Source: Aristolochia californica (Eukaryota; Streptophyta; Magnoliopsida; Piperales; Aristolochiaceae). Taken from it: DNA of 64,000 nt. The stretch is from positions 40,316,821 to 40,380,820 of the forward strand of contig JARWKL010000008.1 in assembly GCA_029961685.1 (NCBI GenBank). The letters are read 5' to 3'. Positions 11,813-24,084 of the stretch are shown here, piece after piece (the first letter of the stretch is position 1; each line of letters opens with the position of its first letter). A program made the position numbers and the translations under genes. The notes below the pieces were generated by a model, which made no database searches, was not told where the DNA came from, and was given only the letters and a program-made list of their open reading frames with translations.

Positions 11813-13345
11813 CTATGGAGACTCCAAAAAGCTGTAGATAAAAAAAATAGACTGGATCGTATTGAGAGTGAGGAGAAAGATTCCAGCCACCAGGGAAATG
11901 CCTGCCCAAGGGCTATTGAAGTAATCGTTCATCAGCTTTGCCCACCAAATGTTAATTTTATTTTCACAGTATCTGTTCACATCTAGGGACAACTGTGGAA
12001 GAAAACTTTCTTCCCAACGGCAGACGAGGTGGGTACTCAAATTGTTGAAGACTGATGCAACCTGTTCATCAGTACCTAATGTATGACGGATAATCCCACT
12101 CTTGCTTAGAATGTCAACATCGTTTTCTGTGTTAACTATCAAGTCCATGAAGATTGAGTAGCTAGAAAAATATGTGCCAGCAGAAGCATCACATTGCTCC
12201 CAAGCTGCGAGGTTTCGTAGGAGCTTCTTGGTGTTTTCATCAATTTGTATGTATGGGATCTCTAGAACACCCTTTTCGAAGGTTATGTCCGTGAACCCAT
12301 GACCCTCTTTCCTCCTGAACTTAATTCCAGCTTCTGTGAGTCTTCTTGCAGAAGATATGGGATTCAGAGTGAGTGTCGTAGGTAACTGTTTTCTGCTATT
12401 GTTTGATATGGGAAGCTCAGAAGAGTGAGAAGGGAAACTCTTTTTCAGCTTGGAGAAAATGATTTTTAGTGGGTTGTAAGACCTGCAGCTTAAAGGGTTT
12501 TGAGGTGTAGATGGGAGAAGATGGTAATGAACCAAGTGAAGCAGATGATGCACAGATCTGGACTCTAATGGATGCTGGTTCTTGTTTATCATCAGAAATT
12601 GACCGAAAAATTGAAGGCAGAGCTCTACCAAAGAAGGGTATTTGGATTTATCAACAACGGCCATGTCAAATATCAATTGGAGTGCAAAGAATGGAACTTG
12701 GTTAGGGAGAAGGAGCATGTCCATCCACAGGTCTTGAATGTTAGAGACACACACAGTATCTACCTTGGGCTTCAATCTCTCTTCATAGAACATGAGAAGA
12801 ACATCTATGATAAAGAAGCCGCTGAACAAGAGAAAAAGCAAGCGCTTCGAGTCTACCTCAATGATGACATAGTGGCACTTCTTAATCTGGTCTTTGAATG
12901 CAGACATTGCCTGTAGGTAATCCTCCAAACTCTTGGTTGGATTTCGGGAGAGAATCGAATGCACATGCTGCATCGCATGTTGATTCTTCAAAGTTTCTCT
13001 TGGGTAGACTTGATCAAATGAATCATGGATAGCCAGCCACATGTAGTGAGGGATGTAAGCATCTTTTTGGACTCTGCGAATGGTCTCTGGAACTATGTGG
13101 ATGCTAATAGTAGGAGAATCCTCAACAAGAGGCACAATTGCAGCTTTGACATCCTTTAAAAGCCCCTCATCATATTCATTCAAGTTTTTGCCAAGGTCTC
13201 TTGTTTCTCCTTCCTTCCCTTCAAAACTGCGAATTTCCACACTGCGGGTTCGAACATCGTCTCTTTCTTCTGCCTTCCCTTCTTCCTCCTCCAAAATTTT
13301 CACATCCAGTAAGTGAGTGAAGAGATCTCTTGCGTCTTCTGCCAT
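11813..13345 (-). CDS. DUF247 protein, A-type copy A1, intact
   Basis: A single-exon frame of 510 residues starts MAEDARDLFTHLLDVKI. The first about 60 residues are charged. DUF247 blocks follow: IVPETIRRVQKDAYIPHYM (about 83-101), HSILSRNPTKSLEDYLQAM, DLWMDMLLLPNQVPFFALQLIFDMA (about 208-232), VHHLLHLVHYHLLPS, ARRLTEAGIKFRRKEGHGF, KGVLEIPYIQIDENTKKLLRN, WEQCDASAGTYFSSYSIFMD, NIWWAKLMNDYFNSPW, then a hydrophobic C-terminal segment ending YSFLESP. Compared with canonical family members the usual SIGPYHHG-like motif after the VP motif is absent, so the group is divergent. It differs from A2 by about a dozen residues plus one glutamate in an acidic run, so the pair is recent. A predicted membrane protein of unknown activity. 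Confidence 0.9.
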   Translation of the reverse strand: MAEDARDLFTHLLDVKILEEEEGKAEERDDVRTRSVEIRSFEGKEGETRDLGKNLNEYDEGLLKDVKAAIVPLVEDSPTISIHIVPETIRRVQKDAYIPHYMWLAIHDSFDQVYPRETLKNQHAMQHVHSILSRNPTKSLEDYLQAMSAFKDQIKKCHYVIIEVDSKRLLFLLFSGFFIIDVLLMFYEERLKPKVDTVCVSNIQDLWMDMLLLPNQVPFFALQLIFDMAVVDKSKYPSLVELCLQFFGQFLMINKNQHPLESRSVHHLLHLVHYHLLPSTPQNPLSCRSYNPLKIIFSKLKKSFPSHSSELPISNNSRKQLPTTLTLNPISSARRLTEAGIKFRRKEGHGFTDITFEKGVLEIPYIQIDENTKKLLRNLAAWEQCDASAGTYFSSYSIFMDLIVNTENDVDILSKSGIIRHTLGTDEQVASVFNNLSTHLVCRWEESFLPQLSLDVNRYCENKINIWWAKLMNDYFNSPWAGISLVAGIFLLTLNTIQSIFFIYSFLESP

Positions 13346-13392
13346 TTCTCCCTTCCCCTCCTACTACCACTCGACAGTTACTCAGCAATTGA

Positions 13393-13617
13393 CTGAAACA
13401 ATATGATACCAAGTGCAGTTAGATTGATTTCTCCAATCTTGAAATGACATTTCCATGTGAAGAAATCAAGTTACAGTAAAAAGAACTAAGCATGTGAATT
13501 GCATCTGCTTGACAAAGATTCCAGTATTCTTCTACATTACCGAGCATGAATGATTAGTAGAAAGAGAAAGCAGGAGAAGCAGAGAGCAGAACTAAACTGA
13601 ATCAAAGAATGCTGTAC
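13393..13617 (-). other. putative 5'-UTR intron of DUF247 A1
   Basis: Read on the minus strand, the donor CAG|GTACAGC lies at 13617 and the acceptor TATTGTTTCAG ends at 13393, 48 bases before the ATG. The intron would be 225 bases. The same pair of sites with the same 225-base spacing is kept in A2 (51882-52106) and in the remnant at 33.3-33.5 kb. Conservation supports a real leader intron, but it is an inference without transcript data. Confidence 0.5.
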
Positions 13618-13839
13618 CTGAAGAAGAATCTGACCACTCCAGAAACTGATACAGCCACTATAGAGATTTTCCACAAGAGGACTGACCTTGCAGAGATATG
13701 CCTCATATTAATACACCAAGTAAGTAAAAGGGTAGCCACCAAGGTTGGCCAACCTTCTGTATTATTTAAATGACTGATCCTACTATGACGGAAGACGTGC
13801 TGCACGAAGATTATCTGCTTTGAGATTTAATAATCAAGA

Positions 13840-14650
13840 AAGACTTGTCACCTCCACGCGTCCATAGTGTCTGTTGATGCTTGCATGGTGGTGTAGACGT
13901 TCCTGAAATGGGAGAGAAAGTTGCTGCAATGGGTGTATGAACGAGAAATTTACTTAAAATTTAACTTCATCGAAACTTGAAGGAGAGATCAAGGAAGAAA
14001 ATAAAAGCTAGGGAAATTCTTCTCCTAATCGTGATACCTCTTATTCCCATAAAACCATTTAAGAAACCAAATCCCTTTGGCCACTTACTAGAGCTCATAA
14101 GCTTATAAACCCATTTCTATGAAAGGAAAATGCTATTTAACAAGAGTAGGTATTAACTGTGAATGAACCCAGACCTATCCCACATGCAGCATTTAACAAG
14201 AGAAGGTATTAACTGTGAATGAATCCAGACCTAACCCACATGCAGCATGTGGGTGACTGAATGAGAAAAGTAGCTATGAATTAAAATAGTGTTAATATGA
14301 ACGGGTCCTTGGTTAATAGTGTTAATAAGAAAGTCATTTGGTGACATTTTCAGCTGACACGTTTCTTAAGCTTACTTGTGTCCAGTTCTAGTGAAATTGA
14401 CAGCCTCCTTGGCTTTGGCTTAATAACTAAGATATGATAGCATTTGACTTCTTTAATATCAGTTGAGTCTTCATCTTGACCTAACCTATTTGTTGAATTA
14501 AAATTTGAATTTTTTACTCACATATGCAGTTCTAGCCCTCTTAAAAAACTCAACATAATTGACATCCTCACCCAATTTAACATAAAAAATTACATTTCCT
14601 ACAATGGAGATTAAGAAAAAAAAAAGTAAACGCACGATGATTTTTTTTTT
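13840..14650. repeat. R1 flank repeat, copy 2 (upstream of A1)
   Basis: Non-coding sequence shared almost base for base with 52340-53060 upstream of A2. An internal direct duplication of about 60 bases (14150-14205 and 14190-14250, around the GAAGGTATTAACTGTGAATG motif) is present here but not in the A2 copy. It ends in a long T run at 14640. Confidence 0.75.
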
Positions 14651-14709
14651 TTTTTTTATGTGTTTGGATTTCTTGGATGTTTTGGAAGTCTAACAGTTGG
14701 ATTAATGAG

Positions 14710-15400
14710 TAGGTGTTATAAAAAACAACAAAAGATCAAACCTTCAATTTTGATACCGTATCAAAGTTATTCAAATATATAACTAGATGTATGAAAAACA
14801 AAACATACAAACCAATTTTATGTGGTTTAAACCTCAGAAGCCTAATCATTAGGAGAGAGAGAGAGAGAGAGAGAGACAGTTAAGTAGATTAATATTGCCA
14901 GCCAAGAAAGGATTAAATGAAGATTGCACAAGTTTCATGGGTTGACCAAGAGCAAGCACTTTGGATGTTGATTCCATTTGTACTTGTTCACATCAGAACA
15001 TAAAAAAAGTTTGTGTGCAGATGGTGCATCTTTTTATTATGTGTTCTTCAATTTCATAGTCTTTGTCTGTACATGAATGCTGGTGTCTTTGTCTATATAT
15101 AACAAGCGAAAGAAACCAATAGAACTATACTTTTTCTTGGAAATTCATGTCGGTCTCAAACACAATTATGATTTATGTGTAGATAAAATAGATGCAATTG
15201 ACTTAAAAATTTCATCAACAAACACCACACAAAAACATGCATGTGGCAGAGAAGCCACAGTGCGAGACTCCAGGCATTAGTTGAAGTAACTTCGAGACTT
15301 GATCACTTTTACTTTGCAACAAAGGAAAAAGGAAGTTGAGAATGTTTGGCAAACTAACAATGTTTACAAACTAAGGTTTGATGTCCTTTATTCAAATTAA
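14710..15400. repeat. R2 repeat, copy 1, with (GA)n microsatellite
   Basis: R2 begins near the TGAGTAGGTGTTATAAAAAA block and contains a (GA)12 tract at 14853-14876, then a conserved block through CATGAATGCTGGTGTCTTTG to CACATTAGTTGAA-like sequence. Other copies start near 30410, 35170 and 37745. A short frame (15077-15280) recurs in the copies but is not conserved as protein, so I treat the unit as non-coding. Confidence 0.75.
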
Positions 15401-16860
15401 AAAAACTTCCATGAAATTTATCGATAATTTTTGGGAAATGATGTCTTAGCAAGGTTTTGGGAATTTGGATCGGGACCTGACTCAGCATCTCCCAATCCTG
15501 AGTTAGGTTGGGTGAGTCCAGCTGATTCTCCTGATCCGTATGCCAAGTTGTTATTAACTTTCTACAAGGTGATTCAACCAGATATATAATTCAAAAAATA
15601 TAAAAAATAATAGAAATAGCTAAAATTATCTTTTTTTTTTATGATATACAATATGTTATCTATAATTAGCTAAATATTGTGATGATTTTTGGGACATAAA
15701 CATAGTGTGTTGTGGGTCCAAGTACCTGATTTGGTAGGAGAAAAAGAAACATAAATATAAAGTCTAATAGTACAAGATTAATCATGATTTTTTTTTGGAA
15801 TTGGGATTAGTCTATGACTAGGTGATCAACAATCTTGAGTCCAGACTTAGCATCCATCCATCCTGAGTCCCGACTTAGAGTCCATCCATCCCGAGTCCCG
15901 ACTCGACATCCAATTCTAAAACCGTTAGTTTGATTCTCTACCTGATTGGGTCGTATAACCTTCTACAAAGGGATTGGGCCAAAAATATATTTAAAAATAT
16001 AAAAATACCAAAAAATACTTAACAAATATATTTATTTTGATATATAATATGTCACGCATAATTAGTTAAACACAGTCTTCACTTTGTTGTCATGTCAAAG
16101 TACCCAAAGCAAATTTAGTTCATTCTTCATCGAAATCAAATTTACATAATAATGTCAAACTGTCCTTCAAAATGTCTAATAGTTGAAACTAAATAAAACC
16201 CGAAGCACAATTTACCCTATTATCTAAAAGAATGATGAATTTTGATGAGTGTCAAAATCTACTAGATATCCAAATGTATAATTTGTAGGACCTTAGAATA
16301 TAAAGTCTATTTATCCCCCCTCCAGGTGTATCTGTAGGACCTTCCAACATAATGAATTAATTTCGAGGTACAAACACATTGGGAGCGGATTAACAATATG
16401 AAATAGTATTAAGTAGTGAACCATTATAAATCATTGTGTATATATTGTAGGCTTATTATTTAAATCATAATTTGTGCCTGAATCTTGATTTTAATAATAA
16501 AGACAAATTATACAAGATTATAGATAGTTTTAAAAAAGGGTAGAATAAAAACCTATTTACCCTCCCTTGTGAGTTTGGCCCATGATTCGAATAATATGTT
16601 ATTTATAGATGATTTTGTTCCAGTGTTGTAAGGTATAAATAATAATCCCTTCGTGACCTTGTTCCAGTCTTCTATAAATGTTATTTATAATCGTCAAATT
16701 ATACGCTCCTAATTATTTATAGTTTACATTATAATGATTTAAGAAACTTACTTCTACTAGTATTGATATTATAGTAGACACCATGCCATATATTCGAATC
16801 TTGGAGGCGACAACCTATAAAAAGGGCTACGTGATGCTAGAGTGAGAGTCCACTCTTATT
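15400..16860. repeat. R3 repeat, copy 1
   Basis: AT-rich non-coding sequence with degenerate CATCCATCC(C/T)GAGTCC repeats at 15850-15910. It matches 38480-40008 along its full length, and its last 650 bases match 53075-53730. A shorter decayed copy is at 6105-6240. It ends at the TTATTGGCTCC block at 16857. No gene is seen. Confidence 0.75.
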
Positions 16861-16899
16861 GGCTCCAAAAGGACTATAATATTTATATGCAAATTTGTG

Positions 16900-17005
16900 T
16901 TAAAAATGAGAATTTGATCATTATTTCATTTTTATTAACTATTTTTTGGCAATAATAATAGTCAAATTCTCATTTTTTTCAAGGGGTTCCAAACACCCCT
17001 AAGCA
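16900..17005. mobile_element. foldback (MITE-like) sequence 3' of DUF247 B1
   Basis: Inverted arms AAATGAGAATTTGA (16904-16917) and TCAAATTCTCATTT (about 16962-16975) enclose a 45-base loop, followed by GGGGTTCCAAACACCCC, which resembles the ends of hAT-type miniature elements. The same foldback is at 53770-53838 beside B3, and a decayed form at about 30968-31045 beside B2. It was therefore present before the B genes were duplicated. Assignment to a superfamily is tentative. Confidence 0.4.
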
Positions 17006-18165
17006 ATAAAATAAAGAGAGAAATTTTACAGACGGAAACATATGGTACTTCAAAACCACTAATGGGGTTGATAATAGGAATAAGTAGAAAAGAATGTTTG
17101 TGTAGCAGTCATCAAAAGAGGAAAATAGCTGCTATAATGGAAATAGTTGCCCAAGGACTGCTAAAGTAGTCAACCATTAGCTTTGCCCTCCACAGGTTAA
17201 ATCTATTGCGGCAATACCTATTCAACTCTTTGCTCAAATGAGGAAGAAAACCATCTTTTTCTCCAATATAGACAAGGTTGCTGCTCAAACCATTGAAAAG
17301 AGAAGCAACTTGTTCTTCAGATCCCAAAGTCTGTTCAAGGATTCCTTCACGATTGAGTATCTGAACATCCTCCACTGGTGAAGTACGCCCTGACAGTAAA
17401 ATGAAACTGCTCCGAAGCAGTAAAATTTCGTAGTAGAGTTTCAGTGTTGCTATCAAGACGTAAAAAAGGAATTTCCAGAACACCTCTGTGGAATGTGATG
17501 TTCGAGAATCCGGGAGTTTTTTTCTTTCGAAACCTTATACCAGCTTCTTGGAGTCTTCTAGCAGAGGGAATGGTTTCCATTGTCAAGTGCTCCACTGGTG
17601 GAGATACAAAGATTGGAAGTTGAGGAGGCGGGCGTGAAAATGTGAGACTCTTCGTTTTGTCGAATAAGAACCCTATCAACCCTCGAGTTTTAGGTGGGTT
17701 GTTTGAAGGAACGAGATGATAATGAACTAAATGTAGAAGATGACAGATAGATTTGGAATTCAACGGAGGAGTTTGCTTATAATTAACATCCAAAAAGTGT
17801 TCAAAGAATCCAAGGCAGAGGTTTACCAATGGAGGATACTGAGATTTATCGAGGATCACCATGTCATAAATTCGTTGAAGAGCAAAGAAAGGAACCTGAT
17901 TTTTGACTAGGAGGAAGTCCACCCATAAGGTTTGGATCCTTGAGGAAAAAATTTGATCAACTTGGGGCGTCAGTCTGCCTTCATGGAATAAGATCAGAAC
18001 ATCGAGTATGTGGCAACAACTTTGAACCACAGAAATCAAATTTGGGAGGTCTACGGTGACGATGTTAAAGTGACAAGCTTTTATTTCCTCCCTCATTGCG
18101 TTCGTGGCCCTGATATAATCCTCAAAAGAGATGTTCGGATTTCGGGTGAGGATCGAATGCATACG

Positions 18166-18734
18166 TGTTAGACTTGATGTCTAATAATAATATAAACATC
18201 ATAGAAAATAGATATTAAATCCTCCATAATTCCATTATCATGAAAACCATACATATATCATAGAATTGAAATAAGAAGAATAAAGAGAGCGTACCTTTCA
18301 TCTTGAAGAATATAAATAGAACTTGAAATGCACAAGATAACCTTTTATAATTCGTTTACAAGTGATAAGCTTGCTCCCGTTCAGCCAGACTGGGTGTGAA
18401 AATAGCCTTAGCCTTACTTGTAAGACCATGGAGGAATTTATAGATTTTCAAAGGGTGTGGCACTAATGACTATTCATAAGGACACATCCTCTTAGAAGAG
18501 ATACATCCTCTCAGGAGAGATACATCCCCTCAACAGAGACACATCTCCTTATTCCCAAGGGATGTGTCCACTAAGTCAACGCACCCTTTTAATCTACCTC
18601 TATAGGGGGATGTGCTGGCCATTATTCCCTGTACTGAACATCCAATGACAAAACATCTAGAAGTGGGCCCCATACCATATGAATCATGGTAATTTTATTT
18701 TATAAACAATATATTTGAAACCATAATTCCAACA
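18166..18734 (-). repeat. Element 1 3' LTR
   Basis: 569 bases, beginning TGTTAGAC and ending TTCCAACA on the + strand, same length as the other LTR. Next to it at 18735-18747 the minus strand reads CCAAGTGGGAGTT, a typical copia polypurine tract, which fixes the orientation. Confidence 0.92.
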
Positions 18735-18949
18735 AACTCCCACTTGGTTTCAAATCCATTTCAAATTCCGATTTTTGAAAAACTATGAAAAACCAATCTT
18801 GACACATAAAACCATACCATGATTATAGGCATTACCTTAAACATTTTAATATACATGTGTAGTTAACCCGGGCCTACACACTATATATCTTAGATATTCA
18901 AGGCTGGGGAATAAACCAAATCCATACTTGTCAAATTTGCCAGTTCAGC

Positions 18950-19345
18950 GGTCTCCATTCATAGCATACTCGGACCTGAACTCAGGGTAAAGATCTGTAC
19001 CAGTTCGAGTATTAGCCACTAAGGTAACTATGCCTAATCAGTACCATAGGCCTGAATAATTTAGACATCCAACCCTACCTTCCTATTGAGACCCTTCCGT
19101 ATATACATACAAGTATATACCTAATAGAAAAGCTGGACATCAAGGCATCTCTCTGTCCATAGCATACTCAGTACCTGAGGAGCTCAGGGTAAAACTCTAT
19201 ACCAGCATGAGTATTAGCCGTAAAGGAAACTGTGCCTATGCAGTCCCATTGGCCTGGATAATTTAGAGACTCAACCGTCATTCCCTATTGAGACCCTCAT
19301 ATATACACGTACAAGTACATACCTAATAGGGAAGCTGAATCTCAC
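18950..19345. repeat. two tandem units of about 195 bp in the element 1 3' region
   Basis: The first unit (about 18950-19145) and second (about 19150-19345) share CATAGCATACTC, CTCAGGGTAAA, GAGTATTAGCC, TAATTTAGA, CCTATTGAGACCCT and ACCTAATAG blocks in the same order. They lie between the end of pol and the 3' LTR. No coding frame is kept. Confidence 0.75.
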
Positions 19346-19354
19346 GGCATACAC

Positions 19355-19425
19355 TGAGTACTCATATTAACACACAAAAGCATATGCATTTACTCATATT
19401 ATCACGCAAAAGCATATGCATTTTG
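19355..19425. repeat. 32-bp tandem repeat pair in element 1
   Basis: The segment ACTCATATTA(A/T)CAC(A/G)CAAAAG followed by CATATGCATTT occurs twice in direct succession. Confidence 0.75.
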
Positions 19426-19535
19426 TCAAAATCATTCCATGGAATATAAATTACAATGTCATGACATACATAGTATTACAAATCATTGAGACCACAATGC
19501 ATACAAAACAATGTTCTCCCACTTGGTCTCATCAA

Positions 19536-22500
19536 TTATAAACAAATCAAACCCATGTTCCCCACATGGAAAGTGAAAATGGTCACGGGAAGACACTTGG
19601 TTAGTGGATCAGCTAAGTTATTCGGAGAAGATATCTTATAAATAACAACTTCCTCCTTCCTCAGCATGTCTCGTATGTAGTGGTATTTCCCTTCGATATG
19701 TTTAAGCTTGGAGTGACACTTCGGATCTTTCGTGATAGCAATAGCAGATTCATTATCACAAAAGAGAGGAATAGGTCACTCCACACAGTCTACCACTAGA
19801 AGACTTTGCAAGAATTTTCGAAGATAGACAACCTCCCTTGTAGCTAAGTTCATAGCCACATATTCTGCCTCCATGGTTGATTGCGCGACACAGTCTTGCT
19901 TATTGCTTTTCCAAGAAATGGCACCTCCGCCAAACATAAAGATAAAACCAGAAGTAGACTTTCGGGTATCAACACATCCTTGATAATCTGAGTCGGAATA
20001 ACCAACCAATTCCAACTTGTCCGCTTGATAAGTCAAAGCATATGACTTTGTTCTTTTTAGATAGCGCATTACCCATTTTACCCCTTCCCAGTGAATGAAA
20101 CCTGGATTAGCCTGAAACCGGCTAAGAATCCCAACAGCATAAGCAAGATCAGGTCTTGTACATATAAGAGTATACATAAAACTCCCCACAGTAGAAGCGT
20201 ATGGATACTTAGATTCGTCCAACTTATCTTTGAGGCGAGAAGGACAATCCATATGGCTCATCTTTTTAGTGCTATCATAAGGTACTTTACCTTGTATACA
20301 GTTAGACATGTGAAACCGATCCAGAAGTGTGTCGATATACTTCTCTTGAGACAAACTCAATTTTCGCAAAGATCTATCCCGTAGAATTTTAATGCCAAGA
20401 ATATAAAAAGTTTCCCCAAGGTCTTTCATATCAAATGTCTGAAACAACCATGTCTTTATACCTTGGAGTAATTGAATATCATTCCCGGCTAATAAAATAT
20501 CATCTACGTATAAAGTAAGAAAAGCAATGCGATCTCCCACTGTTTTTATATAAACACAATGATCTTTTGGATTTTGAGTAAAACCATACGCTGTAATTGC
20601 TTTATTGAAGTTGATATTCCATAATCTTGAGGCTTGTTTCAAACTGTAAATAGACTTGTCCAACTTACACACTTTTGCTTCAGTTCCAGATCTAACAAAT
20701 CCACGTGGTTGTTCCATATAAATCTTCTCATCCAAATTTCCATTTAGAAAAGCGGTTTTAACATCCGTTTGGAACAACTCATAGTCATAATATGCTACCA
20801 ATGCCATGAGAGCTCGAATAGACTGTATTCTTGCAACAGGAGAGAATGTTTCATCATAATCAATCTCGTATTGTTGAGTAAAACCCTTGGCAACAAGACG
20901 AGCTTTGAATCTTTCAACTTTACCTTCAACATTTCTCTTCCTTGTAAAAATCCACTTGCACTTAATGGGCTTAACCGATGTAGGAGGATCAACAAGTTTC
21001 CAAACTTCATTTTTATACATAGAGTCCATCTCTTCTTCCATTGCCGACTTCCACTTGTCGGAATCCACATCAAGGAGTGCTTCCTCGTAAGTGTCAGGAT
21101 CAGTAACATCTTCATTCAACATTGTTCTTTCATAAGTTTCTCCAGCATAGGTATAAAAATCTGAAGATGATAAGAGTTGACTAGGTTTTCTTTCTCTAGT
21201 CCCTCTTCGAATATCCATTTGGGTGGAATTCTCTATATTAGAAGGAGATTCAGAAGAAGACATTTCAATACATTCTTCCAAGTGAGACTTCATACCTAAA
21301 TCTTCATCACAATCAAATCTATCCTCAATGAATTTTACATGTCTACTTTCAATAATCACCTTCTCCTTGGGATCATATAACCTATATCCTTTCGAATGTT
21401 CAGAGTACCCAACGAATAAACATCTTCAAGTCTTAGCCTTCAATTTGTTCTTAGGATCAAGTTTTAAAACATGAGCAACACATCCCCATACTTTAAAATG
21501 GTTAAGACTAGGAGTTTTGCCTAACCATACCTCATAAGGTGTTTTCTCAACCGACTTTGAAGGCACTCTATTTGAGATATAGGTAGCTGTCAATAATGCT
21601 TCGCCCCAAAAGGATATTGGCAAATTTGCAAGTGCCATCATAGATCTTACCATCTCTAGTAAGGTTCGATTTCTCCTTTCAACAATACCATTCTGTTCAG
21701 GTGTATAAGGCATGCTTAACATATGGATAATCCCGTTTGACTTGCAAAATTCAGAGAATAACTCCGAACAATACTCTCCACCTTTGTCGGTGTGCAATGT
21801 TTTGATCTTCTTTCCTGTGACATTTTCTACCTCCAATTTGAAGGTTTTGAAATAATCTAAGGCCTCATTTTTTCTATGCAGTAAATATACTCTTCCATAT
21901 CTTGAGAAATCATCTATAAATGTGATAAAATACGAATGACCATTACGAGTATTCACATTCATAGGTCCACATATATCAGAATGAATAATATCCAAAACAT
22001 GAGAACTTCTTGAGCCTTTGGATGGAAATGGTATCTTTGTCATTTTCCCATATATACAACACTCACAAATAGGAAAATCATTATGTGAAAGATTTTTCAA
22101 TAATCCTTGTGTCACAAGTTTTGTAATTCTATCCTTGTTCATATGCCCTAGTCGTAAATGCCACAAATACAATTCATTTTCTTTAATTTCCGAAGAAGTA
22201 GAAACATTGAACACCATATTTCCACTAAGTTGCAATTGATATAGACCAAAATTTCGAAAACCTCTCAAAATAACTGTATCATCTTGTAACATAAAAAACT
22301 TTTCATTTCCAAAGTAAAATGTAAATCCAAGTTTCTCAAGACAAGAAACAGATAATAGACTTCTTCTCATAGAAGGAGCATAAAGACAATCTTCTAAATC
22401 AAAAAACTTATTATCAACAAGCTTTAACCGGTAAGTTCTCACGCCTTCCACAATGGCCTTTTCATCATTTTCCATGTAAATAAAGCTTGTTTTGTCCTCA

Positions 22501-23498
22501 ATCTTTCTTAGCTCCTTTAAGCCCTACAACTCATTCGATACATGAACAGTTGCACCAGAATCAACCCACCAACTAAAAGGCTTGATATAAATAGTACAAG
22601 TTTCAAGAGATAAGGACTCACTGGTGTTCTCCTGTTGCCCTTCTTGCATGGTTTTCAAAGCCCTACAATACTTCTTTATATGTCCAGGCTTATTACAGAA
22701 GAAGCAAACACGTTGATTTGCATGTACTTCAACCCTTTGTTGATTGACCTTTTTGTCCTTGAAGTTTTGAAAAAGAAAGTTCTTTCCCTTCTTCTTAAAA
22801 TTCTTTTTCTTCGGCTTCAAAACTATGTTAGCACTAGGTGAAGGTTTATCTAACTCAATTCTTGGATTGAGTCTTTCGGACTGGTGGTCGATCATATTAA
22901 CCAAATCAAATATAGTCCACTTTGTCTTGGACAAAGAATAAAAGTCTTGAATATATTTGAGAGATTTGGGTAAAGAGTTGATAATGGTGACCACTTTAGT
23001 TTCTTCATCCATTGGTCTACCATGATATTGTAACTCATCTGCCATGGCAAGCATGTCATTTACATGTTTTCTCACATCAGCATTTTCTTCCCATTTGGCA
23101 CGAGTGAACTTTTGCCATAAGTTATTGATGTGAGTAGATGACTTTTTACCATATTTAGCCTCAATCTGGTCGAGAATCTCTTTTGTAGTGGGGACATGAA
23201 AGTAAGTCATCAAGAGAGTCTCACTTAGAGCCCCAAGAATATGTGACCTAGAGATTTCATTAGCATTATCTCATTCCTTGAATTTTTTACGGTCCTTCTT
23301 ATACTGTTTCAGATTATCAGGGTAGTTTATTCGGGATGGTCTTTGAGGAGGAGTATCTACTTTGATAATCTTATCAAACCTATAGCCTCGTAGCATTAAG
23401 TCAACCCTTTGTGACCAGTTCACATAATTAGTCCCATCAAGTACATTTTTCTTTAGGGACTCAGCAAAATTATGTCCACTACTGGATATTCCTGTCAT
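19536..23498 (-). pseudogene. Element 1 gag-pol, one frame with four in-frame stops
   Basis: All segments lie in a single minus-strand frame. Gag starts at 23498 (MTGISSSGHNF) and includes a zinc knuckle CFFCNKPGHIKKYC. The protease motif WWVDSGATVHV follows. Integrase has HSDICGPM, HTDKGGEYCSELF and [17 protein letters not shown]. Reverse transcriptase has KARLVAKGF, FLNGNLDEKIYMEQP and LYVDDILLAGND. RNase H has GYSDSDYQGCVDTRKSTSGF and, past the last premature stop, FCDNESAIA and NLADPLTKCL, ending with TAA at 19536. In-frame stops lie at 23271, 22524, 21426 and 19776, and no frameshift was noticed. The element must rely on another copy for movement, if it moves at all. Confidence 0.9.
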
Positions 23499-23564
23499 CC
23501 AGAAAATATTTCAATATTTGGGAGAACATACATAATTATACAATCATTTCAGCCATCTAGTACT

Positions 23565-23870
23565 CCCATTTACCCTTTGGGGATTCATGAGAGTTACTAG
23601 GCAAATCATTCCACACATGATAAACAACCAACAATCACAAACCAATAAACCAACAAATAAATTAGTTCATACTTACCCTTTGGGGATTCATATGAATTAA
23701 TTTACAACATACTAATCTAATTATACAATTCGCATTACCCTTTGGGGATTTTGCTAATCATATAATAAAATTAGTATAACTCATAAAACAAATTATACTC
23801 AAAATAAACACACATAAAATTAATTTAATCTATAAAAAATGCATTACCCTTTGGGGATTTTGCAAATTAT
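23565..23870 (-). repeat. recurrent CCCTTTGGGGATT motif in the element 1 leader
   Basis: TACCCTTTGGGGATT occurs at about 23571, 23674, 23736 and 23845 in otherwise AT-rich sequence between the 5' LTR and gag. The core CCC-TTT-GGG can fold as a tiny hairpin in RNA. Surrounding sequence is also similar between copies (TTTTGC(T/A)AAT follows the last two). Confidence 0.8.
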
Positions 23871-24084
23871 ATAATTAAATTAATTTTCACATACAAATAC
23901 ATAAATATATAACAAGGCATGCAATAACACTAATTATAAATACTTCAAATAGCCAAATAACATGGAAATCCTATTCAAAATACAATTCTGGGTAAAAATA
24001 AACCCTTAAAACACATTCTGGTTCATTATATTAGTAAAAACCCGGTTTGGTTCATGGTTTTGGGTCATTACCAACCCGGATCGC

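Noticed and set aside
12511..12916. Plus-strand frames opposite DUF247 A1 (and 51003-51408 opposite A2)
   Set aside because: They mirror the antisense strand of the conserved DUF247 coding sequence. The similarity between the two loci is explained by the gene duplication.
15077..15280. Short frame repeated in R2 copies (also 30764, 38174)
   Set aside because: It recurs only because R2 is repeated. Differences are not biased toward silent changes by eye and no family is recognised.
23565..23870. CRISPR-like array from the regularly repeated TACCCTTTGGGGATT motif
   Set aside because: Spacing is irregular (62-109 bases), the repeat is only about 15 bases, and it lies inside a plant retrotransposon leader.
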